Positions 1-7,314 of a DNA stretch of 12,308 nucleotides are shown piece after piece. The translations under genes and the position numbers were made by a program. Numbering within the stretch: the first letter of the stretch is position 1; the number at the start of each line of letters is the position of its first letter. The notes below the pieces were generated by a model. That model had not been told where the DNA came from and did not search any database. It saw only the letters and a program-made list of their open reading frames with translations. The stretch is taken from positions 1 to 12,308 of the forward strand of contig JBBRMY010000077.1 in the NCBI GenBank assembly GCA_038230595.1. Reading direction: 5' to 3'. Source of the DNA: JBBRMY01 sp038230595 (GTDB lineage: Bacteria; Bacteroidota; Ignavibacteria; Tepidaquicellales; Tepidaquicellaceae).

Positions 1-37
1 AAAACATTAGAAACAGAAAATAGATCAAATTAAATTA

Positions 38-769
38 ATGAGAAGAATAGTTGCAGCATCGCTGCTGATAATTGTCGTAAGCTTTAATATTTCAAATGCG
101 CAGGATATTATAAATAAAGATCCAAACTCAATCTTACAGTTAAAAGATAAGACTTTAAAAGCTGATACAAAATTAAGTCCCGAGCTAAAAGTACCACCTG
201 CTTCAAATAAATCCGGTGGCGTAGCATTATTGCTTTCACTGGTATTACCAGGTGCAGGACATTATTATGAAGGAAGAATGGATGTAGGAAAATATTTTTT
301 AACTGCAGAAGCAGCTTCCTGGCTGGGACTGGTTGGAATAAATCTTTATGGAAATTCTCTGAGAGAAGATGCGAGAAAATTTGCAGAGATAAATGCAGGA
401 GTAAATCTTAACGGCAAAAGTGATGATTATTACGGAAACGTAGGTAATTATAACAGTATCTATGATTACAATAATACAAAGCTGCAGAGCGGACAATATG
501 ATCAGGTGCTTGATGTTAATACATATTACTGGAACTGGAACAATATAAGTAACAGAACAGACTTCGATGCTCAGCGCAGGCAAAGCGAAAGAGTTTTTAA
601 CTCTAAAATAGTTTTTTCGACTGCTTTGGTTGTTAACAGACTGATCAGCGGATTAAGCGCGTTGCTCCTGGCAAACAGCAGTAATACTTCTGTAAAAATG
701 AACAGCGAGCTGACAAGAAGTCTTAACGGATTTGACGGCGTGAAGGTAAATTTTTCAAAAAATTTCTAG
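38..769 (+). CDS. Exported DUF5683-like protein (paralogue A)
   Basis: A 243-residue protein of unknown function. Residues 1-21 look like a signal peptide (MRR, then a hydrophobic core, then SNA before QD), so it is probably exported. A polar linker of about 35 residues leads to a hydrophobic segment with a PGAG turn (residues 71-74) and a second one containing EAASWLG (about 86-105). A tyrosine- and asparagine-rich soluble stretch follows (about 120-175), then a last hydrophobic segment (about 191-213). The order hydrophobic, PGAG, EA..W.G, soluble, NRLIS-type hydrophobic recurs in the gene at 1524, so the two are paralogues. The PGAG-Y pattern resembles DUF5683 proteins of Bacteroidota; I infer this from memory of the family. 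The ATG at 38 gives a clean signal peptide but no clear Shine-Dalgarno sequence is visible. It is first in a probable operon, 20 bp before truA. The C-terminus ends in an aromatic strand (VNFSKNF), so outer-membrane association is possible. Confidence 0.75.
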   Translation: MRRIVAASLLIIVVSFNISNAQDIINKDPNSILQLKDKTLKADTKLSPELKVPPASNKSGGVALLLSLVLPGAGHYYEGRMDVGKYFLTAEAASWLGLVGINLYGNSLREDARKFAEINAGVNLNGKSDDYYGNVGNYNSIYDYNNTKLQSGQYDQVLDVNTYYWNWNNISNRTDFDAQRRQSERVFNSKIVFSTALVVNRLISGLSALLLANSSNTSVKMNSELTRSLNGFDGVKVNFSKNF

Positions 770-780
770 AGTTAGTTGAA

Positions 781-784
781 AAGG
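781..784 (+). promoter_or_regulatory. Ribosome binding site of truA
   Basis: An AAGG within GAAAAGG (778-784) lies 5 bases before the TTG at 790. An in-frame TAA sits directly upstream (787-789), so the TTG is the first possible start, and this site supports it. Confidence 0.5.
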
Positions 785-789
785 CTTAA

Positions 790-1524
790 TTGAGAAACTA
801 CAAGCTTACGATAGAATATGATGGAAGAAGCTTTAACGGGTGGCAGCTTCAGAATTACACAGATAATACTATTCAGTTCCACATTGAAAAAGCATTAGAG
901 ATTTTATTAAAAGAAAAGATCCGAATTTTTGCAGCAGGGCGAACTGACAGCGGTGTAAGCGCATATAATCAGGCAGCTAATTTTTTTTATGAAAAGGATC
1001 TCGTAACTGAAAAGTTTTTATATTCTTTCAATTCCCTTCTGCCCGTAACTATAACAATAAAAAAAATTCAGGAAGTACCATTCAGCTTCAGTTCAAGAAG
1101 ATCTGCAAAGAAGCGTGAATATATTTATCAGGTAACTACACAGGTCAGATCCATCAACCGGGATATGTTTTATTACCCCCGAGGAATGCTTGATATGGAT
1201 AGGATAAATAAGTGTATTTTATTTTTAAAGGGAAAACATTCTTTTGAATCTGTATGTAAGAACAAGACCGATAAGCATAATTTTGAATGTACTATTTTTG
1301 AACTAAGCTATAAAGAAACCAAAAGTAAAGGTGAGATAGTTTTCAGGATCGTTGCAGACAGGTATTTACATTCGATGGTGAGAGCAATAATGGGAATTTT
1401 GATCGACATAGGAAAATCTAAAATAAGTCTTAAAGAAATTGAATCAAAATTTAAAAGAGGAGAAAAGTTAAAGACAACATACCTACCGGCTCAGCCACTT
1501 TTTCTAAACAAAATTTATTATTGA
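790..1524 (+). CDS. truA: tRNA pseudouridine(38-40) synthase TruA
   Basis: TruA isomerises uridines 38, 39 and 40 of the tRNA anticodon arm to pseudouridine in the cytoplasm. The 244 residues match the family's usual length. The N-terminus reads YKLTIEYDGRSFNGWQ, the standard TruA opening. The catalytic aspartate is D53 in AGRTDSGVSA, where most family members have GRTDAGVHA. The C-terminal half carries the conserved ADRYLHSMVRAIMGIL region. The start must be the TTG at 790, because a stop codon immediately precedes it and the next methionine would remove the active site. The stop TGA overlaps the ATG of the next gene (TGATG), which suggests translational coupling. It lies between two paralogous exported-protein genes in one probable operon, with no obvious functional link to them. 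Confidence 0.95.
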   Translation: MRNYKLTIEYDGRSFNGWQLQNYTDNTIQFHIEKALEILLKEKIRIFAAGRTDSGVSAYNQAANFFYEKDLVTEKFLYSFNSLLPVTITIKKIQEVPFSFSSRRSAKKREYIYQVTTQVRSINRDMFYYPRGMLDMDRINKCILFLKGKHSFESVCKNKTDKHNFECTIFELSYKETKSKGEIVFRIVADRYLHSMVRAIMGILIDIGKSKISLKEIESKFKRGEKLKTTYLPAQPLFLNKIYY

Positions 1525-2426
1525 TGAAACACGAAAAAATCAGAAAAGCTCCGGTAATGCTGCCGTTAATTTTCTTTCTAACATTTTCCTTATCATTCGC
1601 ACAGGAAAATACAGTTAAAGATTACAAAAGAAGTGATGCTACTAACTATTTTCTTACCAGTTCTAAAGATCCGGGTTTAACCTTACAATCCGGTTATTCT
1701 AAAAAGAACCTTTCTCCTCTGGCAGAAAAGAAAAATGAAAAGTCTCCGATTTTAGCCGGACTATTTTCAGCTCTTGTCCCCGGAGCCGGTGAAATTTATT
1801 CCAAGAGTTATATTAAAGCCGCAGCATTTATTGTTATCGAAGCAGGGATGTGGATAGGATATAAAGTTTATCAGAACAAGGAAGCAGATCAGACTGTTTA
1901 CTATCAGGGAGTTGCAGATGCGCATTGGAGTGTCAGACGATATGCAACATGGCTTCATGGCTTAAACCTTGCAGAGAGCGGAAACATAGACCCTAATGAT
2001 CCGAGTTTAGATCATTTGTATACTACGATCCATGCTTTGGAATCTGTTCACTTTTCACATACATTACCTGCATATGGAGTTCAGCAATATTATGAACTTA
2101 TCGGAAAGTATCATAGCTTTGTAGCAGGATGGGATGATGCCACCGGGAACTATGATCAGAATACTTATATAAACTGGACAAGTCCATTATGGGAAAATTA
2201 TGCTGTAATAAGGCAGCAGGCTAATAATTATTATGACACATCTCAGAATTTTGTTTATGGTATATTAATTAATCATCTCCTAAGTGCTGCAGATGCAGTA
2301 TGGAGCGCTTCAATTTTCAACAGCAATCTGAAATTCAGTACAAAGATACAGATGTCGAATCAATTATCCCCTGTAACAAATAAGTGGGAGCTTGTACCAA
2401 CAACAAAACTGGCTGTGACGTTTTAA
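1524..2426 (+). CDS. Exported DUF5683-like protein (paralogue B)
   Basis: A 300-residue protein of unknown function. The N-terminus is a signal peptide (basic MKHEKIRK, hydrophobic core, SFA before QEN; cleavage near residue 26). After a polar linker comes ILAGLFSALVPGAGEIY (PGAG at 86-89), then IEAGMWIGYKVY (about 105-116). A long soluble region rich in Tyr, His and Trp follows (about 120-240), then a final hydrophobic stretch with INHLLSAADAVWSAS (about 249-263). The architecture and key motifs match paralogue A at 38; the extra length is in the soluble part. I chose the ATG at 1524, which overlaps the truA stop by 1 bp, over the TTG one codon earlier. It is last in its operon, 24 bp before a strong terminator. 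Like paralogue A it ends in a short hydrophobic strand with terminal Phe (KLAVTF). The DUF5683 assignment is a resemblance, not a verified hit. Confidence 0.78.
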   Translation: MKHEKIRKAPVMLPLIFFLTFSLSFAQENTVKDYKRSDATNYFLTSSKDPGLTLQSGYSKKNLSPLAEKKNEKSPILAGLFSALVPGAGEIYSKSYIKAAAFIVIEAGMWIGYKVYQNKEADQTVYYQGVADAHWSVRRYATWLHGLNLAESGNIDPNDPSLDHLYTTIHALESVHFSHTLPAYGVQQYYELIGKYHSFVAGWDDATGNYDQNTYINWTSPLWENYAVIRQQANNYYDTSQNFVYGILINHLLSAADAVWSASIFNSNLKFSTKIQMSNQLSPVTNKWELVPTTKLAVTF

Positions 2427-2445
2427 AGAATTATCATTCATTTAC

Positions 2446-2487
2446 AAAAAAGACCTGACAGATTAAATTCTGTCAGGTCTTTTTTTT
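2446..2487. terminator. Bidirectional intrinsic terminator
   Basis: A perfect 12-bp stem (AGACCTGACAGA at 2451-2462 with TCTGTCAGGTCT at 2469-2480) and a 6-base loop are followed by a run of Ts to 2487. It ends the exported-protein/truA operon. The A-run at 2446-2451 gives a T-run on the other strand, so it can also stop transcripts leaving ispE. Confidence 0.92.
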
Positions 2488-2511
2488 ATTCAGGTATCAG
2501 TTTATCCTTAC

Positions 2512-2561
2512 GATGGCTATTGATGCCATTCCAATAAATCGTAACTAAACACCAACTGCTG
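2512..2561. repeat. Decayed copy of a 50-bp palindromic repeat
   Basis: This stretch aligns without gaps to the reverse complement of 9535-9584, with 40 of 50 positions identical by my count. Most differences are G-to-A or C-to-T relative to the other copy and disrupt its hairpin arms, so this looks like an old, decaying copy. It lies about 60 bp past the ispE stop codon, before the shared terminator. Confidence 0.65.
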
Positions 2562-2575
2562 CATAAATTCTCCAA

Positions 2576-2597
2576 GACACGAACATCGCGTCACTAC
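2576..2597. repeat. Small imperfect GACGCGA-type palindrome
   Basis: GACACGA (2576-2582) and TCGCGTC (2586-2592) form a 7-bp stem with one mismatch, followed by ACTAC. It resembles the 'GTAGAGACGCGAT...ATCGCGTCTC' intergenic repeats I recall from several bacterial phyla; I could not check this. It sits just past the ispE stop, next to the 50-bp repeat. Confidence 0.35.
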
Positions 2598-2619
2598 AAA
2601 ATCGTGTTCCCTCCCGCCT

Positions 2620-3486
2620 CTACTCAGAAATAAAAGCAAAATAATTATCTTCTCTGAATTTTTTAAACAACATCTGGATATCGGTTTCATTATTGAAGAT
2701 ACCATACATAGTTGCTCCGGTACCGCTCATAGAAGCAAAAATTGCTCCGCTCTGATACAGCTTATCTTTAATTTCTTTCAATATGTGATATTTTTCAAAT
2801 ACAATTTTTTCAAAATCGTTTTCCAGTAACGGGAATATATCCGGCGAGAATTTTTCTACAGTACTTAATTCTGAAGATCTAATCTTATCCGGTTGAAGAT
2901 GAAGAGATTCAAAAGCCCATTTTGTAGAAATGTGCAGATTTGGATTCACGATAAGGATCTTTCCATTAATTTTAAAATCGCTTAACACCTTTATATCCTC
3001 TCCTCTTTTAGATGCAAAGCATGGCTTTAAGTATAAGAAGAATGGAACATCACTTCCGATTGAAAGTGCTGTTTCTAAAATTTCATTTTTATTTGCATCG
3101 ACATCAATTTTAAAATATTTAATTACAAACTCTATTACTGCAGCAGCATTCGAACTACCGCCTCCTAATCCCCCGCCAACAGGAATTCTTTTATTGATCT
3201 TTATATCTATATCAAAGCAATCAGTTATATGGAATTTTCTGAAGAATGCTTCTATTGCCTTATAACAAATATTATCTTTATTCTGCGGGACATACTGCTT
3301 GTTACAGTGGATAAAAAGTGAGTTATGATTCTGCCCGTTGGGCTTTATGTCGATAGAAATATCATCATGGAGCTCTGTGGGATAAAAAATTGTTTCAATA
3401 TCATGAAAGCCATCAGGTCTTTTTTGTAAAACCTTCAGTCCTAAATTAATTTTAGATGCCGATATTAAATCGTAAGAGCTTTCCAT
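2620..3486 (-). CDS. ispE: 4-diphosphocytidyl-2-C-methyl-D-erythritol kinase
   Basis: IspE phosphorylates the 2-hydroxyl of 4-diphosphocytidyl-2-C-methyl-D-erythritol with ATP, a middle step of the MEP route to isoprenoid precursors. The 288-residue length is normal for this GHMP kinase. The N-terminus SASKINLGLKVL carries the conserved lysine (K12), followed by RPDGFHDIET. The ATP-binding glycine loop is at 104-115 (GGGLGGGSSNAA). The catalytic aspartate is D146 in GSDVPFF, and the third GHMP motif is at 252-259 (SMSGTGAT). The ATG start gives the standard N-terminus, although no clear Shine-Dalgarno sequence precedes it. The gene is flanked by a terminator on each side and is probably transcribed alone. 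It implies that this organism makes isoprenoids through MEP rather than mevalonate. Confidence 0.95.
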   Translation of the reverse strand: MESSYDLISASKINLGLKVLQKRPDGFHDIETIFYPTELHDDISIDIKPNGQNHNSLFIHCNKQYVPQNKDNICYKAIEAFFRKFHITDCFDIDIKINKRIPVGGGLGGGSSNAAAVIEFVIKYFKIDVDANKNEILETALSIGSDVPFFLYLKPCFASKRGEDIKVLSDFKINGKILIVNPNLHISTKWAFESLHLQPDKIRSSELSTVEKFSPDIFPLLENDFEKIVFEKYHILKEIKDKLYQSGAIFASMSGTGATMYGIFNNETDIQMLFKKFREDNYFAFISE

Positions 3487-3516
3487 TTACAGTTACAATA
3501 ATTATGATACACATAT

Positions 3517-3559
3517 AAAAAAGCCTGCTTTAAATCTTTTTGATCTATAAGCAGGCTTT
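3517..3559 (-). terminator. Intrinsic terminator of the clpC-fabH unit
   Basis: An 11-bp perfect stem (AAAGCCTGCTT at 3520-3530 with AAGCAGGCTTT at 3549-3559) encloses an 18-base loop. Read on the minus strand it is followed by six Ts (3522-3517). It starts 26 bp past the fabH stop and separates that unit from ispE. Confidence 0.88.
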
Positions 3560-3584
3560 CATAATTTTTAATAATCTCAGTATA

Positions 3585-4589
3585 TCAATAAGCCCATCTT
3601 AATAAGATCGAGCCGTAAGTATATCCGGCTCCAAAGCTTGACAGGATCAGGTAATCACCTTTTTTGATCTTGCCTTCATAAACATATTCTGAAATACATA
3701 AAGGTATAGTAGCAGCAGTCGTATTTCCATATTTATGAATATTAACAATAACCTTATCCATTGAGAGCTTCATTCTTTCAGCACACGCCGTTATTATCCT
3801 CATATTTGCCTGGTGAGGAACCAGATAGGCAACGTCATCAGGTTTTAAACCATTCTTAAGCATTATCTCCTCTGAAATATCTGCCATACCAACAACTGCA
3901 GCTTTGAAAACTGTTTTACCATCCTGCCATACAAAATGCATTTTCTTATCAACTGTTTCATGAGTTGCAGGATTAAGGCTTCCTCCTCCGAGCTGATGCA
4001 AGAAAGGTGCGCCTTTGCCATCAACGTGAAGAATGCAATCTAAGAATCCCATTGTTTTATCTTCTGTCGGCTCAAGTAAAAATGCGGCTGCTGCATCGCC
4101 AAATAAAATAGCAGTATTCCTGTCCTCATAATCAACGATGGAAGACATTTTATCACAGCCAACAACTATAACTTTTTTATGAGCACCTGACATTATAAAC
4201 TGAACTGCTGTGGAAAAAGCGAAGATGAAACCGGAGCAAGCTGCAAGTACATCAAAGCCCCATGCGTTTTTTGCGCCGACAGCTTCCTGTATAATACAAG
4301 CTGTGGAAGGATACATCATATCGGGAGTAACAGTACCGACAACGATCAGATCGATCTCATCGGCAGAGATGCCTCTTTTTTCCAGAAGCATTTCAATAGC
4401 TTTGATAGCCATATAAGAAGTTGGCTGCCCTTTTTCGAGCAGCCTTCTTTCTTTTATTCCAGTTCTGGAAGTTATCCATTCATCCTTAGTATCAAGGAAT
4501 TTTTCCAGGTCACTGTTGGAAAGAACTCTGTCTGGAACGAAATGTCCGGTTGCAGTTACCTGCGCATTGAATTTACCGGGATTATTCAT
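3585..4589 (-). CDS. fabH: 3-oxoacyl-ACP synthase III (KAS III)
   Basis: FabH condenses an acyl-CoA primer with malonyl-ACP to start each round of type II fatty-acid synthesis, so its primer choice sets straight or branched chains. The 334 residues match the family. The catalytic triad is present: C118 in DVLAACSGF, H259 in LVPHQANMRI and N289 in KYGNTTAATIP. The region from DEWITSRTGIKERR (residues 36-49) is the usual KAS III N-terminal signature, and the C-terminal SSFGAGYTYGSILLRW is standard. The ATG overlaps the end of clpC by 8 bp, and a GGAG (4594-4597 on this strand) lies four bases upstream, inside clpC. Translation is therefore probably coupled to clpC. FabH genes more often sit beside plsX, fabD or fabG, so the clpC partner is unusual. 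Primer preference cannot be read from the sequence. Confidence 0.95.
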   Translation of the reverse strand: MNNPGKFNAQVTATGHFVPDRVLSNSDLEKFLDTKDEWITSRTGIKERRLLEKGQPTSYMAIKAIEMLLEKRGISADEIDLIVVGTVTPDMMYPSTACIIQEAVGAKNAWGFDVLAACSGFIFAFSTAVQFIMSGAHKKVIVVGCDKMSSIVDYEDRNTAILFGDAAAAFLLEPTEDKTMGFLDCILHVDGKGAPFLHQLGGGSLNPATHETVDKKMHFVWQDGKTVFKAAVVGMADISEEIMLKNGLKPDDVAYLVPHQANMRIITACAERMKLSMDKVIVNIHKYGNTTAATIPLCISEYVYEGKIKKGDYLILSSFGAGYTYGSILLRWAY

Positions 4590-7107
4590 TTTTCTCCGGT
4601 TCTGATTTTTCAGATTCGTTCAGGATATCAGCAACTTCTTTTTCAATATTACTTTCCTTTTTAGTATCAACGAATATAAAATCATCAGAGCCTTTTTTGT
4701 ACTTAACTTTTATTACTGAACCTTCTTTGAAATTTCCTTTGAGAATTTCTTCACTAAGCGGATCTTCAAGATATTTTTGAATAGCTCTTCTTAAAGGTCT
4801 TGCTCCATAATTCTGGTCAAATCCTTTATCTGCCAGATATTCCTTAGCCTGCTTTGAAACTTCAATTACAATTCCGTTATTTTTTAATCTGTGCAGAAGC
4901 TGCTCTAATCCGATATCAACTATCTTAACAAGATTATCTTTTTCAAGTTGCTTAAAGACTATAAACTCATCTATTCTGTTCAGGAATTCCGGAGAGAATA
5001 TTTTTTTAACTGATTCATCTATAGCAGATTTCATCTTTTCATATTTTCCACCAATCTGAACTTCACCAAAACCAAATACCTTATCAAGCTTAATATCTCT
5101 TGTTCCGATATTTGAAGTCATAATAATGATCGTATTTTTGAAATCGATCTTTCTTCCTAACCCGTCTGTCAGCATTCCATCATCCAATACCTGGAGCAGA
5201 ACATTGAAAACATCAGGATGAGCTTTTTCGATCTCATCAAACAATATTACTGAGTATGGTTTCCTTCTTACTTTTTCAGTAAGCTGCCCGCCCTCATCAT
5301 GACCTACATATCCCGGAGGCGATCCAATAAGTCTGGATACGTTGAATCTCTCCATATACTCACTCATATCAATTCTTATCATTGCATCTTCGGACTTGAA
5401 GAGGAATAATGCAAGCTGCTTTGCGAGCTCTGTTTTTCCTACACCAGTTGGGCCGAGAAAAACAAATGAACCTATAGGTCTGTTCGGATCTTTTAAACCA
5501 ACTCTAGCTCTTCTGATCGCTTTTGATATCTTTTCAATTGCTTCATTCTGACCAATAACAACTTTCTTGAGCTCATCATCCATTTTAACAAGCTGGGCCG
5601 ATTCTGCTTCAGAAATATTACTAACCGGAATTCCTGTCATCATACCTACCACATCTGCAACACTTTGTTCTGTAACATCAAAGATCATCGACTGTGATTT
5701 TATATCCCACTCAGCCTTTATCGTTTCAAGTTCAGTTAGCAACTTTTTTTCACTGTCTCTTAATCTTGCAGCTTCTTCATAGTTCTGATTTTTAACAACC
5801 TGATTTTTTGACTGACGAACTTTTTCAACTTCCATTTCAAGAGTAACAATATCTTCAGGAACAACTATATTTGATAGGTGAACTCTTGAACCTGCTTCAT
5901 CCATCACATCAATAGCCTTATCCGGAAGAAATCTATCAGTGATATATCTATCACTTAATTTCACTGCGTTAATAATTGCTTCATCAGAATATTTTACATT
6001 ATGATGCTCTTCATATTTCGATTTAATATTATTCAGGATCTGAATTGTCTCATCTACAGTAGGAGGATTTACCATTACCTTCTGAAATCTTCTGTCAAGA
6101 GCTCCGTCTTTTTCTATGTACTGCCTGTATTCTGCCAGAGTTGTTGCACCTATACATTGTATCTCACCTCTTGATAAAGCAGGCTTGAAAATATTAGAAG
6201 CATCAAGCGAACCGCTTGCGCCGCCTGCACCAACTATAGTATGCAATTCATCAATGAAAAGAATAACGTCTTTAGCTTTTTCAAGCTCATTCATAACAGC
6301 CTTCATTCTCTCTTCAAACTGCCCTCTGTACTTTGTACCTGCAACTAAAGCTGCAAGGTCGAGAGTAACTACTCTTTTATTATGAAGTACACGTGAAACC
6401 TGTTTTGTAATAATTCTCAGAGCAAGACCTTCTGCAATTGCAGTCTTTCCAACTCCGGGTTCACCTATAAGAACAGGATTATTTTTCTTTCTTCTGCTTA
6501 GAACCTGAGCAACTCTTTCTATCTCTGTTTCTCTGCCCACTATAGGATCAAGCTTACCGTCTATTGCCAACTTTGTAAGATCGCGTCCGAAATTATCGAG
6601 AACGGGTGTTTTAGTTTTATCAGTTTTCTTCTCCATAGCCGGTTTTGGTGTTGCCGGTCCTGAAGAAGGCTTTCCTTTTAATATATTATCAAGCTCAAGC
6701 TTTACGTTATCATAATTAACATTAAGCTGATGCAGAATCTGAGCTGCAAGATTATCGTCTTCTCTCAATATCGAAAGAAGAAGATGCTCTGTACCTATTA
6801 CGTCTGATTTAAATAATTTTGCTTCAAGGTATGTGATCTTTAATACTTTCTCTGCTTGTTTCGTAAGTGGAATATTTCCAACCGTAAGCGAACCGCCGGT
6901 TTGTCTGACTGTATCTTCAACAGTCTTTTTTATCTTATTTACGTCAACGCCTAAGTTCTTGAATATTTTTATTGCAATTCCTTCACCTTCACGTATAATT
7001 CCAAGCAAAAGATGCTCAGTACCAATGTAATCATGTCCGAGCCTTATAGCCTCTTCCCTGCTTAATCGGATCACATCCTGTACTCTGTTTGAAAAATTAC
7101 TATCCAT
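4582..7107 (-). CDS. clpC: ATP-dependent Clp protease ATP-binding subunit ClpC
   Basis: A Hsp100 unfoldase that threads damaged or tagged proteins into ClpP. The 841 residues contain, in order, two Clp N-terminal repeats (about 1-75 and 77-145), a Pro/Lys-rich linker (about 146-168), AAA+ domain 1 with Walker A GEPGVGKT (215-222) and Walker B VILFIDE (281-287), and a UVR-type segment around NYEEAARLRDSEKKL (about 442-456) in the middle domain. AAA+ domain 2 has Walker A GPTGVGKT (552-559), Walker B ILFDE (621-625) and a sensor-2 GARP (768-771). The FGFG loop at 678-681 sits where the ClpP-binding loop lies, so it should dock to ClpP, which is not in the window. The start is supported by an AAAGGAAA upstream (7118-7125). 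It is followed by fabH with an 8-bp overlap and is divergent from the receiver gene. I see no CIRCE element and no CtsR, McsA or McsB gene nearby. Confidence 0.97.
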   Translation of the reverse strand: MDSNFSNRVQDVIRLSREEAIRLGHDYIGTEHLLLGIIREGEGIAIKIFKNLGVDVNKIKKTVEDTVRQTGGSLTVGNIPLTKQAEKVLKITYLEAKLFKSDVIGTEHLLLSILREDDNLAAQILHQLNVNYDNVKLELDNILKGKPSSGPATPKPAMEKKTDKTKTPVLDNFGRDLTKLAIDGKLDPIVGRETEIERVAQVLSRRKKNNPVLIGEPGVGKTAIAEGLALRIITKQVSRVLHNKRVVTLDLAALVAGTKYRGQFEERMKAVMNELEKAKDVILFIDELHTIVGAGGASGSLDASNIFKPALSRGEIQCIGATTLAEYRQYIEKDGALDRRFQKVMVNPPTVDETIQILNNIKSKYEEHHNVKYSDEAIINAVKLSDRYITDRFLPDKAIDVMDEAGSRVHLSNIVVPEDIVTLEMEVEKVRQSKNQVVKNQNYEEAARLRDSEKKLLTELETIKAEWDIKSQSMIFDVTEQSVADVVGMMTGIPVSNISEAESAQLVKMDDELKKVVIGQNEAIEKISKAIRRARVGLKDPNRPIGSFVFLGPTGVGKTELAKQLALFLFKSEDAMIRIDMSEYMERFNVSRLIGSPPGYVGHDEGGQLTEKVRRKPYSVILFDEIEKAHPDVFNVLLQVLDDGMLTDGLGRKIDFKNTIIIMTSNIGTRDIKLDKVFGFGEVQIGGKYEKMKSAIDESVKKIFSPEFLNRIDEFIVFKQLEKDNLVKIVDIGLEQLLHRLKNNGIVIEVSKQAKEYLADKGFDQNYGARPLRRAIQKYLEDPLSEEILKGNFKEGSVIKVKYKKGSDDFIFVDTKKESNIEKEVADILNESEKSEPEKNE

Positions 7108-7286
7108 ATAAATTATGTTTCCTTTCGGTTAAGATGTTCATTTTTTTAATAAATTTAAACTAATAATTAAATCCTTCTTTTAATTTTCCTTAGCTTAAAC
7201 TAATACTTATAACAATTATTTTACCAATTAATTTCAAAAAGGTTCTGTTTTTGGGACTGTCAAATTTAAATTAAATATCAAATAAT

Positions 7287-7302
7287 CGGCACACATATTG
7301 CT
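7287..7302 (+). promoter_or_regulatory. Candidate -24/-12 (sigma-54) promoter
   Basis: CGGCACACATATTGCT has GG at 7288-7289 and GC at 7300-7301, exactly ten bases apart. It matches 10 of the 12 fixed positions of TGGCACG-N4-TTGCW. The expected transcript start is near 7313. It faces the receiver gene. This is a sequence match only; no enhancer site was identified. Confidence 0.5.
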
Positions 7303-7314
7303 TTGATTATAAAC

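Noticed and set aside
1521..1523. TTG at 1521 as the start of exported protein B
   Set aside because: The ATG directly after it forms the common TGATG overlap with truA and is the more likely start; the difference is one residue.
2517..2705. Minus-strand 62-codon open frame overlapping the end of ispE
   Set aside because: It overlaps ispE in another frame and otherwise covers decayed repeats; no motif, no ribosome site.
7108..7302. CIRCE or CtsR operator, and a TTGACA -35 box (minus strand, 7263-7258), upstream of clpC
   Set aside because: I see no TTAGCACTC/GAGTGCTAA pair and only one partial GTCAAA, not the tandem CtsR box. The TTGACA has no acceptable -10 at 16-18 bases, so no promoter is called.
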